DNA of 64,000 nucleotides. Source: JANQJA01 sp040880285 (GTDB lineage: Bacteria; Pseudomonadota; Gammaproteobacteria; Pseudomonadales; Azotimanducaceae). Position numbers and translations under genes: made by a program. The notes beneath the pieces were generated by a model. The model was not told the origin of the DNA, ran no database searches, and saw only the letters and a list, made by a program, of their open reading frames with translations. How positions within the stretch are numbered: the first letter of the stretch is position 1; the number at the start of each line of letters is the position of its first letter. Location of the stretch: NCBI GenBank assembly GCA_040880285.1, contig JBBDIT010000070.1, forward strand, positions 7,752 through 71,751, read 5' to 3'. This document shows, piece by piece, positions 46,165 through 55,334 of this stretch.

Positions 46165-47546
46165 GCCGTGACTCTCCGGCTATTCCATCTGGATCTGAGC
46201 AAGTGTGCAAGTTTACTTGTCTCTCCAGCACCTTGCGTAAGCACGAAGTCACCAGCACTAACGATTTCTTCAAGGTGATCGGGTACATCCTCGACATTGG
46301 GGACGAACGATACGTCAACGTTGCGCCTTTCAATCGCCTTAAAGAGATCGAGGCCGGTAGCGCCATTAATCGGCGCCTCTCCTGCTGAATACACATCCAT
46401 TAATACCAGGCAATCGACGCTGGCAAGGACATCCACAAACTGATCGAATAACTCTAACGTGCGCGTATATCGATGTGGTTGGTAAACCATCAGCAACCGG
46501 CTATCCGGCCATCCCGCACGAACCGATTCAATGGTGGCTCGTACTTCACTCGGGTGATGGCCGTAGTCATCGACGAGAATAAAGTCGCCGTCTCCCACTT
46601 TAAAGTGCCCGTGGATCTCGAATCGGCGTCCAACGCCGCCAAAATTGGCAAGACCCGACACTATGTCTTCATCAGGAAGTCCTTCGTCTGTGGCAACCGC
46701 CACCGCGGCAACGGCGTTCAAGGCATTGTGCCGGCCTGGCAAGGCCAGCTGGATCTCAAGTTCTCCTGCAATATCCTTGCGTTGAATATAGATGGTCGAC
46801 CGGCCGGCAGATTGGCTGAGTTTCGTAATGCGAATATCCGCGTCACTGTCGAACCCATAAGTCAGTACGGACCGCTTCACTTGCGGCAATAAGGACTTTA
46901 CGACCGGGTCATCGATGCAGGCGACCAACAACCCGTAAAATGGCAAGTTGTGGATAAATTCCAGGAACGCTCGTTGCAGTTTTTCAAAACTGCCCTCGTA
47001 ATAAGCTAAATGGTCCCTGTCCACATTGGTCAGTACTACAACCATCGGTTGAAGGTGCAGGAAGGATGCATCAGACTCATCTGCTTCCGCGACCAAAAAT
47101 CGACTCGCACCCAACCTGGCATTGCTTTCGGCGCTATTTAACAGTCCGCCAATGACGAAAGTAGGGTCGAGACCGGCCTGGGCCAACACCGACGCGATCA
47201 GGCTCGTGGTAGTGGTCTTGCCATGCGTTCCGGCAACGGCAATACCGTAGCGATAGCGCATGAGCTCACCGAGCATTTCGGCGCGCCTGACAACAGGAAT
47301 GCGCCGCGCCATGGCCGTATCCACTTCGGGATTCCCGGCACCGATAGCTGAAGAAGTCACGACCACGTCGACGCCCTCGATATTCCTGGCTTCGTGACCA
47401 ATACAAACCCTTGCGCCCAGTTGTGCCAGCCGCTTTGTTACCGCAGAATCGACCATGTCGGAACCGGAAATCTCGTAGCCCTGGTTAAGCAGCACTTCAG
47501 CAATACCACACATGCCGGCACCGCCAATCCCGACAAAATGTATGCG
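46161..47546 (-). CDS. murC: UDP-N-acetylmuramate--L-alanine ligase MurC (N-terminus lost in gap)
   Basis: The visible 461 residues begin RIHFVGIGGAGMCGIAEV, which in Pseudomonas is about residue 17, so only 10-20 residues are missing. The ATP loop AGTHGKTTTTSLIA and the late DDYGHHPSEVRATI are intact. MurC adds L-Ala to UDP-MurNAc. The frame seems to run through the N into ftsW, but that is a gap artefact; murG belongs between. Confidence 0.95.
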   Translation of the reverse strand, partial: RIHFVGIGGAGMCGIAEVLLNQGYEISGSDMVDSAVTKRLAQLGARVCIGHEARNIEGVDVVVTSSAIGAGNPEVDTAMARRIPVVRRAEMLGELMRYRYGIAVAGTHGKTTTTSLIASVLAQAGLDPTFVIGGLLNSAESNARLGASRFLVAEADESDASFLHLQPMVVVLTNVDRDHLAYYEGSFEKLQRAFLEFIHNLPFYGLLVACIDDPVVKSLLPQVKRSVLTYGFDSDADIRITKLSQSAGRSTIYIQRKDIAGELEIQLALPGRHNALNAVAAVAVATDEGLPDEDIVSGLANFGGVGRRFEIHGHFKVGDGDFILVDDYGHHPSEVRATIESVRAGWPDSRLLMVYQPHRYTRTLELFDQFVDVLASVDCLVLMDVYSAGEAPINGATGLDLFKAIERRNVDVSFVPNVEDVPDHLEEIVSAGDFVLTQGAGETSKLAHLLRSRWNSRRVTA

Positions 47547-47646
47547 NNNNNNNNNNNNNNNNNNNNNNNNNNNNNNNNNNNNNNNNNNNNNNNNNNNNNN
47601 NNNNNNNNNNNNNNNNNNNNNNNNNNNNNNNNNNNNNNNNNNNNNN
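47547..47646. other. Assembly gap (100 N) hiding ftsW end, probably murG, and murC start
   Basis: The left flank is in codons of MurC residue about 17 and the right flank in FtsW residue about 250. By the conserved dcw order roughly 130 FtsW codons and murG (about 360 codons) are expected, so about 1.5 kb is missing. Confidence 0.85.
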
Positions 47647-48398
47647 CCAATCGCAATGAGTGCCTGCGTCAGCTGGTAACCACCGCCGTACTGATGCTCC
47701 CAGGGATTGGCGAAGACCGTCAGGCGCTCAAGCCTGTATGGCTGCCACACCGCAATAACGACGGTGGTAACCAGCGCAAGTGTGACAATCGGGAGAAAGT
47801 GTCGCAGGGGCACACCGGCCAGAAAGATTACGCTCATTACCGCTGCCATAATGACGACCGCAGCACCGAAGTCAGGCTGTTGCAAAAGCAACGCAACCAA
47901 CGCCATAACCAGCACCAGTGGCTTGATAAAACTTGAAAGCCGGGTCGCAATTTCCTCTTTATGCCGCACCAGGTAGCCAGCAATATAAACAAGCACAAAC
48001 AGCTTGATAAATTCAGAACCCTGTAATGAAAAAGCGCCAAATGATATCCATCGTGTACTGCCATTTACTTCCTTGCCAATACCCGGTACCAGAACCGCAA
48101 TCAGGAGTGCAAAACTCACCAGGAGTAATAGCCAGTCCAGGCGCTGCCAGAACCTGACCGGCACCATTAACATGGCAGCACCTGCAGCCAGTGCAACACC
48201 CATATAAACGCCATGCTTGATGAGCATATAAAATGGGCTACCGTACATTTGTGCCGAAATTTCCGTCGACGCCGAGGCAACCATCACGAGCCCCGTCAGC
48301 ATTAGCGACAGGAAGGTTACGGCGATCACCGGATCCACCGGCCAGCTCCGCACTGGTGTCGCGATCTGTCGTGCACTGATTGGATTGGCCATGGTCAT
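47647..48398 (-). CDS. ftsW: Lipid II polymerase FtsW (C-terminus lost in gap)
   Basis: 250 residues of an approximately 380-residue SEDS protein. Membrane segments and the SEDS signature are visible: GMAMLMVPVRFW-like helix region, NGSTRWISFGAFSLQGSEFIKL, LQQPDFGAAVVI. FtsW polymerises glycan strands with FtsI. Its ATG overlaps the murD stop (ATGA). The missing 3' third lies in the gap. Confidence 0.94.
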
Positions 48399-49726
48399 GA
48401 GGATTCCTCCCCACTCAGAACGAGCTGCCGGAAGGCTTCACCCCGGTGTTCAAAGTTTTTGAACTGATCGAGGCTCGCGCATCCAGGTGACAGTAACGCC
48501 AGTTCCCCTGCCTTTGCGGTGCTTTTAATCCGCGTGACCACGTCAGCGAGCGTCTCGAATAGCTGAGGATCACATACGCCTGAGATTTGGCGCGCAATAT
48601 TGTCCCGGTCTACACCATACACAAGGACGCCAACAACCCGTCCCTTGAGCACCGCTGCGAGCGCACCAAAATCTGCGCCTTTATCCTGACCGCCTAAAAT
48701 CAGATGGATCGGACGATTTTCGACCGCAAGCCCCTCGACCGCGGCAATTGCAGATCCAGGGTTCGTTGACTTCGAGTCGTTGATATAGGTGACGCCGTCA
48801 ATCGTTGCTACTACTTCACATCTATGCGGCAATCCGCTGAAACCGCGAAGCGCTTGCGTCATGGCATTAAAATCCCAGTCAAGAGCGGACCCAATCGAAA
48901 GGCTGGCAAGCGCATTGAGGTAGTTGTGTCCGCCCCTGACCGGGAGCTCGTTAACAGAAATAATCCGTTTATCGCCCTGGCAGAGATAAAGCTCGCCTTT
49001 ATCGCGGCGCACTCCGAAGCTCCTTGCATCAGTTGGCTCATCGCTACCAAAAGTAATGACCCGCTCGACTCCCGACAAGTCGAACGGGTACATTACGTCC
49101 CGGCATAACACGGCAACTTCGCAGTGACGATAGACGTTTGCTTTTGTCTCGAAATAGGTCTCAGCATCTGGATATCGATCGAGATGATCGGGCGTCAGGT
49201 TCAGGACGACTGCTACTTTGGACTTTAGATTCAGCGCCGTTTCCAATTGGTAGCTGGAAGCCTCAATGACGTAAAGCGAATAACCTTTCTCAAGCAGGTC
49301 AAGGCAGGGCGTACCAATATTCCCACCTACCCCGGCATTAACACCAGCTGCCTGTGCCATGGCACCCACCATTGCGGTCACGGTACTCTTGCCGTTTGAC
49401 CCGGTGATTACGATGACGGGTGCATCTGCCAACTCCGAGAACATGGCGATGTCACCGGTGACAGGTACACCTTTTGCAATCGCGACCTGAACCGCTGGTA
49501 GTGAGCGTGGCACACCTGGGCTCAGCACAATTTCCGAGGCCGACATCAATCCTGCCTCAGTCACCTTTTCACAGCTGACATCAGGAGCGATCTCATGCAA
49601 ATCCGTTAGCCCCGGCGGTGATTCCTTGTGGTCCATTACAGAAAAAGGTATCCCGTGACGCGCGAAGTAGCGCGCGCATGAAATGCCTGTTTTCCCTAAT
49701 CCTACAATCACTTTAGTTCCTGCCAC
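48395..49726 (-). CDS. murD: UDP-N-acetylmuramoylalanine--D-glutamate ligase MurD
   Basis: 443 residues with a GTG start. The ATP loop GSNGKSTVTAMVG, the substrate loop VIEASSYQLET and LLSPGCASLDQFKNFEHRG are all intact. MurD adds D-Glu to UDP-MurNAc-L-Ala in the cytosol. It starts 11 bases after murE; in other Gammaproteobacteria murF and mraY lie between these genes. No strong ribosome-binding site precedes the GTG. Confidence 0.96.
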   Translation of the reverse strand: MAGTKVIVGLGKTGISCARYFARHGIPFSVMDHKESPPGLTDLHEIAPDVSCEKVTEAGLMSASEIVLSPGVPRSLPAVQVAIAKGVPVTGDIAMFSELADAPVIVITGSNGKSTVTAMVGAMAQAAGVNAGVGGNIGTPCLDLLEKGYSLYVIEASSYQLETALNLKSKVAVVLNLTPDHLDRYPDAETYFETKANVYRHCEVAVLCRDVMYPFDLSGVERVITFGSDEPTDARSFGVRRDKGELYLCQGDKRIISVNELPVRGGHNYLNALASLSIGSALDWDFNAMTQALRGFSGLPHRCEVVATIDGVTYINDSKSTNPGSAIAAVEGLAVENRPIHLILGGQDKGADFGALAAVLKGRVVGVLVYGVDRDNIARQISGVCDPQLFETLADVVTRIKSTAKAGELALLSPGCASLDQFKNFEHRGEAFRQLVLSGEESS

Positions 49727-49737
49727 CTTGAATCAAA

Positions 49738-51189
49738 CTATCCTTCACCGAAGTGTTTTCTGACTTCCACATGATCACTGAAAGCATGTCGTTTCCCCCC
49801 CACAATCTGGTACTCCTCATGACCTTTACCTGCAATCAGCACGACGTCGTTTGGGCCTGCTTTATCCAGCGAATATTCAATTGCCCTGGCGCGGTCCGGT
49901 TCGATATGGATATTTGAAAGGTCCGAAACCTCAGCAAGGATGTCTTCGATAATCTGTCGTGACGGCTCACCCCGCGGATTGTCGTCGGTGATAACACCCT
50001 TGTCGGCAAAAGTTGCGACGATCTGGCCCATTAGTGGACGCTTACCGCGATCACGGTCGCCACCACAACCAACGACGCACCACAATTCGCCAATGCAATG
50101 TCTTCGAAGTGCGATCAGTGCCTTCTCAAGCGCATCCGGCGTATGGGCGTAGTCAATGACCACCAGGGGAAATCCAGTATGCTTGAGTGGTTCCATCCGA
50201 CCGGGCACGCTCGGGAGCTGTCCGGCCAACAGCATGGCTGCGGTGATATCCTCTTCAAGCAAACCAAGCACGGCGAGGACCACCAGCAGGTTATTTACAT
50301 TGAAGTCACCGAGCAGATTTGCCGAAACTTCACCACTTCCCCAGGGAGTGACAATTTGCGCGTCGAATCCGTCACTGCGAAACAGCAGGGATTCACAATG
50401 CACATCTGCTCCGCGATTTTGCGCACCATAGGTTATTACCTGAACGTCACTTGACAGGGCTTTTATGAAATCACCAGCACAGTCGTCGTCCAGGTTGATG
50501 ATTGCGTTTTTCAGTCCGGGCCATTGAAACAGGCTTTGCTTGGCACGTTTGTAGTCGCCAAAGGTGTCGTGATAGTCGAGATGGTCCCGGGTGATATTGG
50601 TAAACACAGCGATGTCAATGGCCGTACCGTTTAACCTGCCCTGGGAAAGTCCGTGGGATGAAGCCTCAATCGCCACCGCGCTACAGCCCTCGCTCAGTAA
50701 TAGAGCAAGTCTGGACTGGAGACCAATCGCGCCGGGTGTAGTTAGACCAGTATCTTTTAATTCACCCGGAACTCCGCTACCGAGCGTTCCGATAACGCCA
50801 CACTTCCTTCCGACGGCATTGAGCGTTATTGCAACAAACTGACTGCACGAGGTCTTACCATTGGTACCCGTTACTGCGACCACCAACATTTGCCTGGAGG
50901 GTTCGCCATAAAACCGGCTGGCTATCTCACCTTTGCGTGTGGCGAGGTTCGGTACTTCCACAATGGGGATGTCGAGCGTTGTCTCTGGCGCAGGCGGCTC
51001 ACAAAAAATAGCCGCTGCAGATCTCGCCACCGCTTCTGGTATAAATTGACGACCGTCATTAACGATGCCCGGAGCTGCAATGAATAAGTCACCTGCAGCA
51101 ACACATCGACTGTCGTCTGTAATACCCTTGACCGAAAGGTCGACAGGAGTGGTTATGCCGGGTATCAATTCACTCAACATACGTTCCAT
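49738..51189 (-). CDS. murE: UDP-N-acetylmuramoyl-tripeptide synthetase MurE
   Basis: 483 residues. ATP loop TGTNGKTSCSQFV; substrate motif TDDNPRGEPS is the DNPR signature for meso-diaminopimelate. MurE adds meso-DAP to UDP-MurNAc-L-Ala-D-Glu. The ATG directly abuts the ftsI stop (TGAATG), with GAGGCGG upstream; ATG 51180 is an alternative. The 3' end looks complete. Confidence 0.97.
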   Translation of the reverse strand: MERMLSELIPGITTPVDLSVKGITDDSRCVAAGDLFIAAPGIVNDGRQFIPEAVARSAAAIFCEPPAPETTLDIPIVEVPNLATRKGEIASRFYGEPSRQMLVVAVTGTNGKTSCSQFVAITLNAVGRKCGVIGTLGSGVPGELKDTGLTTPGAIGLQSRLALLLSEGCSAVAIEASSHGLSQGRLNGTAIDIAVFTNITRDHLDYHDTFGDYKRAKQSLFQWPGLKNAIINLDDDCAGDFIKALSSDVQVITYGAQNRGADVHCESLLFRSDGFDAQIVTPWGSGEVSANLLGDFNVNNLLVVLAVLGLLEEDITAAMLLAGQLPSVPGRMEPLKHTGFPLVVIDYAHTPDALEKALIALRRHCIGELWCVVGCGGDRDRGKRPLMGQIVATFADKGVITDDNPRGEPSRQIIEDILAEVSDLSNIHIEPDRARAIEYSLDKAGPNDVVLIAGKGHEEYQIVGGKRHAFSDHVEVRKHFGEG

Positions 51190-52851
51190 TCAAGCCGCCT
51201 CATCTATCAGCGTGGGCGGCACGTTCAAGAGCCGCAGGACACCGGCTATAACACGAGAGAAGACCGGTGCAGCGACCGCACCACCACCATATTCGCCATG
51301 TTTCGGGTCATTGATCATAACGACGCCAACAATCCTCGGATTCATCGCCGGCGCCATGCCGGCAAAAAACGCGAGGTGACGCGTGTCTTCATAGCCGGAT
51401 TTACCAACCTTGCGAACAGTCCCCGTCTTGCCGGCGACGGTATACCCATCAACGCGCGCGCCGCTTCCGGTTCCATCCATGATCGCCTGGTGGAGCATCG
51501 CTCGCAGCTCCAGCGCGGTAGAGGCGTTAAATACTCTCGTTCCCTTTGTTTCTGCACTGTGTAAAAGTGAGAGTTCGCGATGAACACCTCCGTTGGCGAT
51601 TGCCAGGTACGATGCCGCCAGTTGCAAAGGTGTCACCGTGAAACCGTAACCATACGCAAACGTTGCTCGCTCGATGTCCTTCCACCTTCTATGGTTAGGC
51701 AAAAAACCACTACTCTCGCCCGGAAAACCAATGCCTGTACCCTGGCCATAACCAACGCTCTGGAACATGCTCCAAACGTCGTACTCATTCAGGCTAAGGG
51801 CCAACTTCGTGATACCAACCTGACTGGATTTGGCAATAATGCTGCCTAGATCAAGTACACCGTAATTACTGGGATCAGGAATCGTCTTACCGCCAACATG
51901 TATGAATCCCGGACTGGTGTCGATTTCAGAATCGGCAGTGTAAGCGCCGGTCTCGAGGGCAACCGCTACTGTGAAAGGTTTAACGGTGGACCCGGGTTCA
52001 AATACATCGGTAGCGGCGCGATTACGCACCGTATCCAACTCAAGGCTGGCACGATTATTCGGGTTGTAGGATGGCTGATTTACCATCGCCAATACTTCAC
52101 CGGACAAAACATCGAGAATCACGAAAGATCCGGACTCTGCGTTGTGATAGCTCACTGCTGATTTCAGTTCGCGATAAGCCAGATACTGCAATCGAAGGTC
52201 GACGCTCAATGTAAGCTCTTTTCCTGGCCTGGCTTCGGACACGGGTTTGATGTCACGAACGATCTGGCCATACAAGTTTTTCAAGACCTTCTTTTTGCCT
52301 GGCGTTCCCTGTAGCCAGTTGTCATAGGAAAGCTCAAGCCCCTCTTGTCCAGCATCATCAATATTGGTGAATCCGATAATGTGTGAAGTCACCTCCCCGG
52401 CTGGATAGAAGCGGTGATACTCCCGCTCTGCATATACACCACGAATGTCCAATGACAATATTTTCTCCGCTTCCGGCGGCGGCATATGACGTCGTAAGTA
52501 AATGAAGTTCTTGATTTCGTTCTTTTTGAGCCTGCCTTCAAACTCCTTCGGCGCAACGTCAAACATGAGCGCCAATTGATCCAGGTTTTGGGTACCATCG
52601 AGAAGTTCGGCTGGATTCGCCCACAAAGAAGTTACCGGTGAGCTGATCGCCAGCGGCTTGCCCTTCCGATCTTTGATCATGCCCCGGTGAGCGTTAATCC
52701 TTTCCATACGAATGGTCCGGGCATCACCCTGGTCTTGCAGAAAATCCCCGTCGACAAACTGCAGAAGAACAACACGGGCAGACATCGCCATCACCAGCAA
52801 CAAAAAAATTACGATGACGAACTGGACTCTGCCGAATGCAAAAATCTTCAC
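51190..52851 (-). CDS. ftsI: Peptidoglycan transpeptidase FtsI (PBP3) with SxQ in place of SxN
   Basis: 553 residues, GTG start overlapping the ftsL stop (GTGA). A membrane anchor (VQFVIVIFLLLVMAMSARVVLLQF) precedes the pedestal and transpeptidase domains. Catalytic motifs: STVK (FEPGSTVKPFT), KTG (VAGKTGTVRK), but the middle motif reads KSSQVGIT, where Escherichia coli has KSSNVGVS. FtsI cross-links septal peptidoglycan with FtsW. It sits in the canonical place between ftsL and murE. Confidence 0.96.
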   Translation of the reverse strand: MKIFAFGRVQFVIVIFLLLVMAMSARVVLLQFVDGDFLQDQGDARTIRMERINAHRGMIKDRKGKPLAISSPVTSLWANPAELLDGTQNLDQLALMFDVAPKEFEGRLKKNEIKNFIYLRRHMPPPEAEKILSLDIRGVYAEREYHRFYPAGEVTSHIIGFTNIDDAGQEGLELSYDNWLQGTPGKKKVLKNLYGQIVRDIKPVSEARPGKELTLSVDLRLQYLAYRELKSAVSYHNAESGSFVILDVLSGEVLAMVNQPSYNPNNRASLELDTVRNRAATDVFEPGSTVKPFTVAVALETGAYTADSEIDTSPGFIHVGGKTIPDPSNYGVLDLGSIIAKSSQVGITKLALSLNEYDVWSMFQSVGYGQGTGIGFPGESSGFLPNHRRWKDIERATFAYGYGFTVTPLQLAASYLAIANGGVHRELSLLHSAETKGTRVFNASTALELRAMLHQAIMDGTGSGARVDGYTVAGKTGTVRKVGKSGYEDTRHLAFFAGMAPAMNPRIVGVVMINDPKHGEYGGGAVAAPVFSRVIAGVLRLLNVPPTLIDEAA

Positions 52852-53186
52852 TTTGACACCACGATGACATCGTCAGCATCTGGCGACGTCATTCCTAGTT
52901 CATTTCGTGACACCAGGTCAACACGTGGATAGTTAGCCCACGCGCTCTGTTCCAGCAGGAGTCTCTCGAATTCGCTATCAAGGAAGTCCTGTTTCGCCTG
53001 CAAAGTTTGTAAATCTCCATATAATTTTCGCGTGGCGTGAGCACTGTAAACCACCGCCAATGACGAGAAGACCAATAACAACAACATCAAACAGACGCTG
53101 AATTGCGGCCAGGCAGTGAGCCACACCACAACCCTGAATGTGAGGTTATCTCCCAGCCAACTGACAAGGTTCACAGAGGACTTCAT
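52848..53186 (-). CDS. ftsL: Cell division protein FtsL
   Basis: 112 residues, small bitopic protein with one membrane helix (FSVCLMLLLLVFSSLAVVYSA) and a leucine-zipper coiled coil (YGDLQTLQAKQDFLDSEFERLLLEQ). It forms the FtsQLB complex. Identified mostly by position between rsmH and ftsI and its topology; 4-base overlaps with both. Confidence 0.88.
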   Translation of the reverse strand: MKSSVNLVSWLGDNLTFRVVVWLTAWPQFSVCLMLLLLVFSSLAVVYSAHATRKLYGDLQTLQAKQDFLDSEFERLLLEQSAWANYPRVDLVSRNELGMTSPDADDVIVVSK

Positions 53187-54103
53187 AACTTCTCTGCCAC
53201 TCTCATGATCGAACTCCGTGCACGGCGGTTTCTTTGGACCTCCTCGTCCGACGCTTTGACTGGTTTGCCCACGAGCCTCATGGATCGCTTGATGTCAGCA
53301 TCACGTATTGGCAGCCGGTCGGGTAATTTCTCCCCCCTGGCCATATCACGCATAAATCGTTTGACGATCCTGTCTTCCAGCGAGTGGAAGCTGATCACGA
53401 CAAGCCGACCACCCATCGCCAAAACATCCAACACCGTCTCCAGACAATATTCCAATGCATCCAATTCGTGATTGATATAAATGCGGACCGCCTGGAACGT
53501 GCGCGTTGCCGGATGCTTGTGCTTCTCTTTCCGGGGCACCGCATCACTGATAATGCGCACAAGTTGTGCAGTAGTTTCCAGCTTCTCTGCCTGGCGAATC
53601 TCAACGATGGCGCGCGCAATACGGCGCGCAAATCGCTCTTCACCGTATCGGCTGATAACCTGTGCAATCTCTCTTTCATCGGCACGCATAAGCCACGCTG
53701 AAGCAGTCTCGCCAGTGGTCTGGTCCATCCGCATATCAAGAGGGCCATCCCGGTCAAAACTGAATCCTCGTACTGCCTCGTCTAACTGTGGGGACGAAAC
53801 CCCAAGATCCAGCAGCACTCCGTCGACGGGCTTCATATCATGGGATTCAATAAAGTGAGCGACATCAGCAAACGAACCATGCACGACCACTACTCGCTCA
53901 TCGTGCTGATAACGCTCCCGGGCGTGGGCAATCGCGGCTTGATCCTTGTCAATAACCATCAGGCGTCCTGCGCTGGTCAAACGAGCAAGTATTGCCTCAC
54001 TGTGACCACCTCGGCCATAAGTACAATCCACAAAGCGTCCGGATGGATTTACGATCAGCGCATCCGCCGCCTCATTCTTCAATACTGTTTCGTGAGCCGT
54101 CAT
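53183..54103 (-). CDS. rsmH: 16S rRNA (cytosine-1402-N4) methyltransferase RsmH
   Basis: 306 residues from ATG 54103, with an AAGG-type site upstream; TTG 54124, overlapping the mraZ stop, would add seven residues. The SAM-binding motif VDCTYGRGGHSEAIL and GVLLDLGVSSPQLDEAVRGFSF are diagnostic. It N4-methylates C1402 in the ribosome P-site; the partner RsmI, which 2'-O-methylates the same base, is encoded 1.2 kb upstream. Confidence 0.96.
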   Translation of the reverse strand: MTAHETVLKNEAADALIVNPSGRFVDCTYGRGGHSEAILARLTSAGRLMVIDKDQAAIAHARERYQHDERVVVVHGSFADVAHFIESHDMKPVDGVLLDLGVSSPQLDEAVRGFSFDRDGPLDMRMDQTTGETASAWLMRADEREIAQVISRYGEERFARRIARAIVEIRQAEKLETTAQLVRIISDAVPRKEKHKHPATRTFQAVRIYINHELDALEYCLETVLDVLAMGGRLVVISFHSLEDRIVKRFMRDMARGEKLPDRLPIRDADIKRSMRLVGKPVKASDEEVQRNRRARSSIMRVAEKL

Positions 54104-54120
54104 GGATGCCTTACCCCTGG

Positions 54121-54573
54121 TCAAAGCGACAGCGTTTCGAGTTCGGGCGGAAGTTCAAGGCCAGACTTGTCGTCCAGCCAGGCATCTCGCCGACTAACCC
54201 AGTGTTCTTCGCTCCAGAGCTCAAGTTTATTACCCTGGCCCAGCATTACAGTTTTCTTGTCCAGATTTGCATAGAGACGTAACGGTGGCGGAATCAGGAT
54301 ACGACCGCTGCCGTCCAGTTGAAGGTCGGTAGCATGACCAATCAGCAAGCGCTGTACCCGGCGAGAGGCCGGGTTGAAACTTGGCAAGGCCTGTACCTTG
54401 CGTTCGATATCTTCCCACTCCGGTCTGGGATAAATGAGCAGCGCACGCTCATCAGTGTCTATGGTTGCAACCATTTCACCGTTACAATGAGCGAGCAGGA
54501 AATCCCGATATTTAACCGGAATCGCAAGGCGACCCTTGGCATCAAGATTTATATTGTTGACTCCCCTGAACAC
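54121..54573 (-). CDS. mraZ: Transcriptional regulator MraZ
   Basis: 150 residues with two SpoVT-AbrB-like repeats: LDAKGRLAIPVKYRD and LDGSGRILIPPPLRL, each with the DxxGR loop. MraZ forms a ring and represses the dcw promoter through TGGGN boxes upstream of its own gene, which are visible here (54638-54672). It is the first gene of the cluster. Confidence 0.97.
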   Translation of the reverse strand: MFRGVNNINLDAKGRLAIPVKYRDFLLAHCNGEMVATIDTDERALLIYPRPEWEDIERKVQALPSFNPASRRVQRLLIGHATDLQLDGSGRILIPPPLRLYANLDKKTVMLGQGNKLELWSEEHWVSRRDAWLDDKSGLELPPELETLSL

Positions 54574-54637
54574 TGATTCCGTCCTGACTTATTGATGGTG
54601 TGATTGCATGGGCCGGGTTTTTATAGATATCGCGAAA

Positions 54638-54672
54638 ACCCACTATTTACCACAATTTCCCACTATTTCTCA
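54638..54672 (-). promoter_or_regulatory. MraZ operator: four TGGGN-type boxes with 10-base period
   Basis: On the minus strand TGAGA, TGGGA, TGGTA and TGGGT (54672-54668, 54662-54658, 54652-54648, 54642-54638), each separated by five bases. Known MraZ operators have three such boxes; this has three good and one weaker. They begin just after the -10 box. Confidence 0.9.
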
Positions 54673-54678
54673 CCGTGC

Positions 54679-54707
54679 ACAATAAGAACGGGGCCTTGCC
54701 TTGTCAA
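54679..54707 (-). promoter_or_regulatory. mraZ (dcw) promoter, sigma-70 type
   Basis: Minus strand TTGACA (54707-54702), 17 bases, TATTGT (54684-54679). The -35 is perfect and the start would fall at the first MraZ box. Confidence 0.85.
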
Positions 54708-54967
54708 GCAGCCGCAAAACTAAATTTATCTTTAAAACACAATGACTTAGGCAAAGTTTCAAACATTGCCTGTAAAGCTATGGAATAAGGGCTATTAATA
54801 CATAAGGATAAGCTTGTAACTTAAAGTAAAACATTAAGTTATCGCTCGTTTAGACTATTCTGGAATTAGAAATGAGAATTTTTATAACGAAAGGACGTGG
54901 CCAGCGCAGGCGGTCCTGGATATCAAACGGATTCCGGGGTCAGAAGCACCATTTTGTCGCCCGAAAG

Positions 54968-55324
54968 TGAGAGCCAGCCTGTAAGCCGGGTTCTGTCGTG
55001 GACAATCATTCATCTGGGATGTACGTCGCCGTACACCTCTAGCGACCTACCCGAATCCATTGCGGGCCACAACTAAGGATTCCTATTTGGTCTTGCTCCA
55101 GGTGGGGTTTACACTGCCGCGAACCGTTACCGGACGCGCGGTGCGCTCTTACCGCACCATTTCACCCTTACCAGGCGGCAAACCCCCTGGCGGTATATTT
55201 TCTGTTGCACTGGCCGTGGGCTCACGCCCCCCAGGAGTTACCTGGCACCTTGCCCTGTGGAGCCCGGACTTTCCTCCCCATAGTATCCAGATGGATAACA
55301 GGAGCGATTGTCCGGCTGGCTCTC
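54968..55324 (-). ncRNA. rnpB: RNase P RNA (type A)
   Basis: About 357 bases; ends placed by helix P1 (GAGCCAGCC near 55322-55314 pairing with GGCTGGCTC near 54979-54971). The universal 5' core GAGGAAAGTCCGGGCTCC (about 55276-55259) and 3' core ACAGAACCCGGCTTA (about 54996-54982) are intact. It is the catalytic RNA that trims tRNA 5' ends. It lies between rsmI and mraZ, as in Pseudomonas; ends are accurate to a few bases. Confidence 0.95.
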
Positions 55325-55334
55325 GCGCGCAAGC

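Larger units (their letters stand above)
54574..54967. other. 394-base spacer between mraZ and rnpB
   Basis: Contains the mraZ promoter and MraZ boxes in its left part. The remainder (about 54710-54960) is AT-rich with no open frame and no convincing terminator hairpin for rnpB, though a GGAC/GTCC pair around 54890-54920 is possible. Confidence 0.6.

Noticed and set aside
46161..48398. A 745-residue open frame spanning FtsW and MurC, as if a fusion protein
   Set aside because: It runs through 100 N; the halves are unrelated enzymes normally separated by murG.
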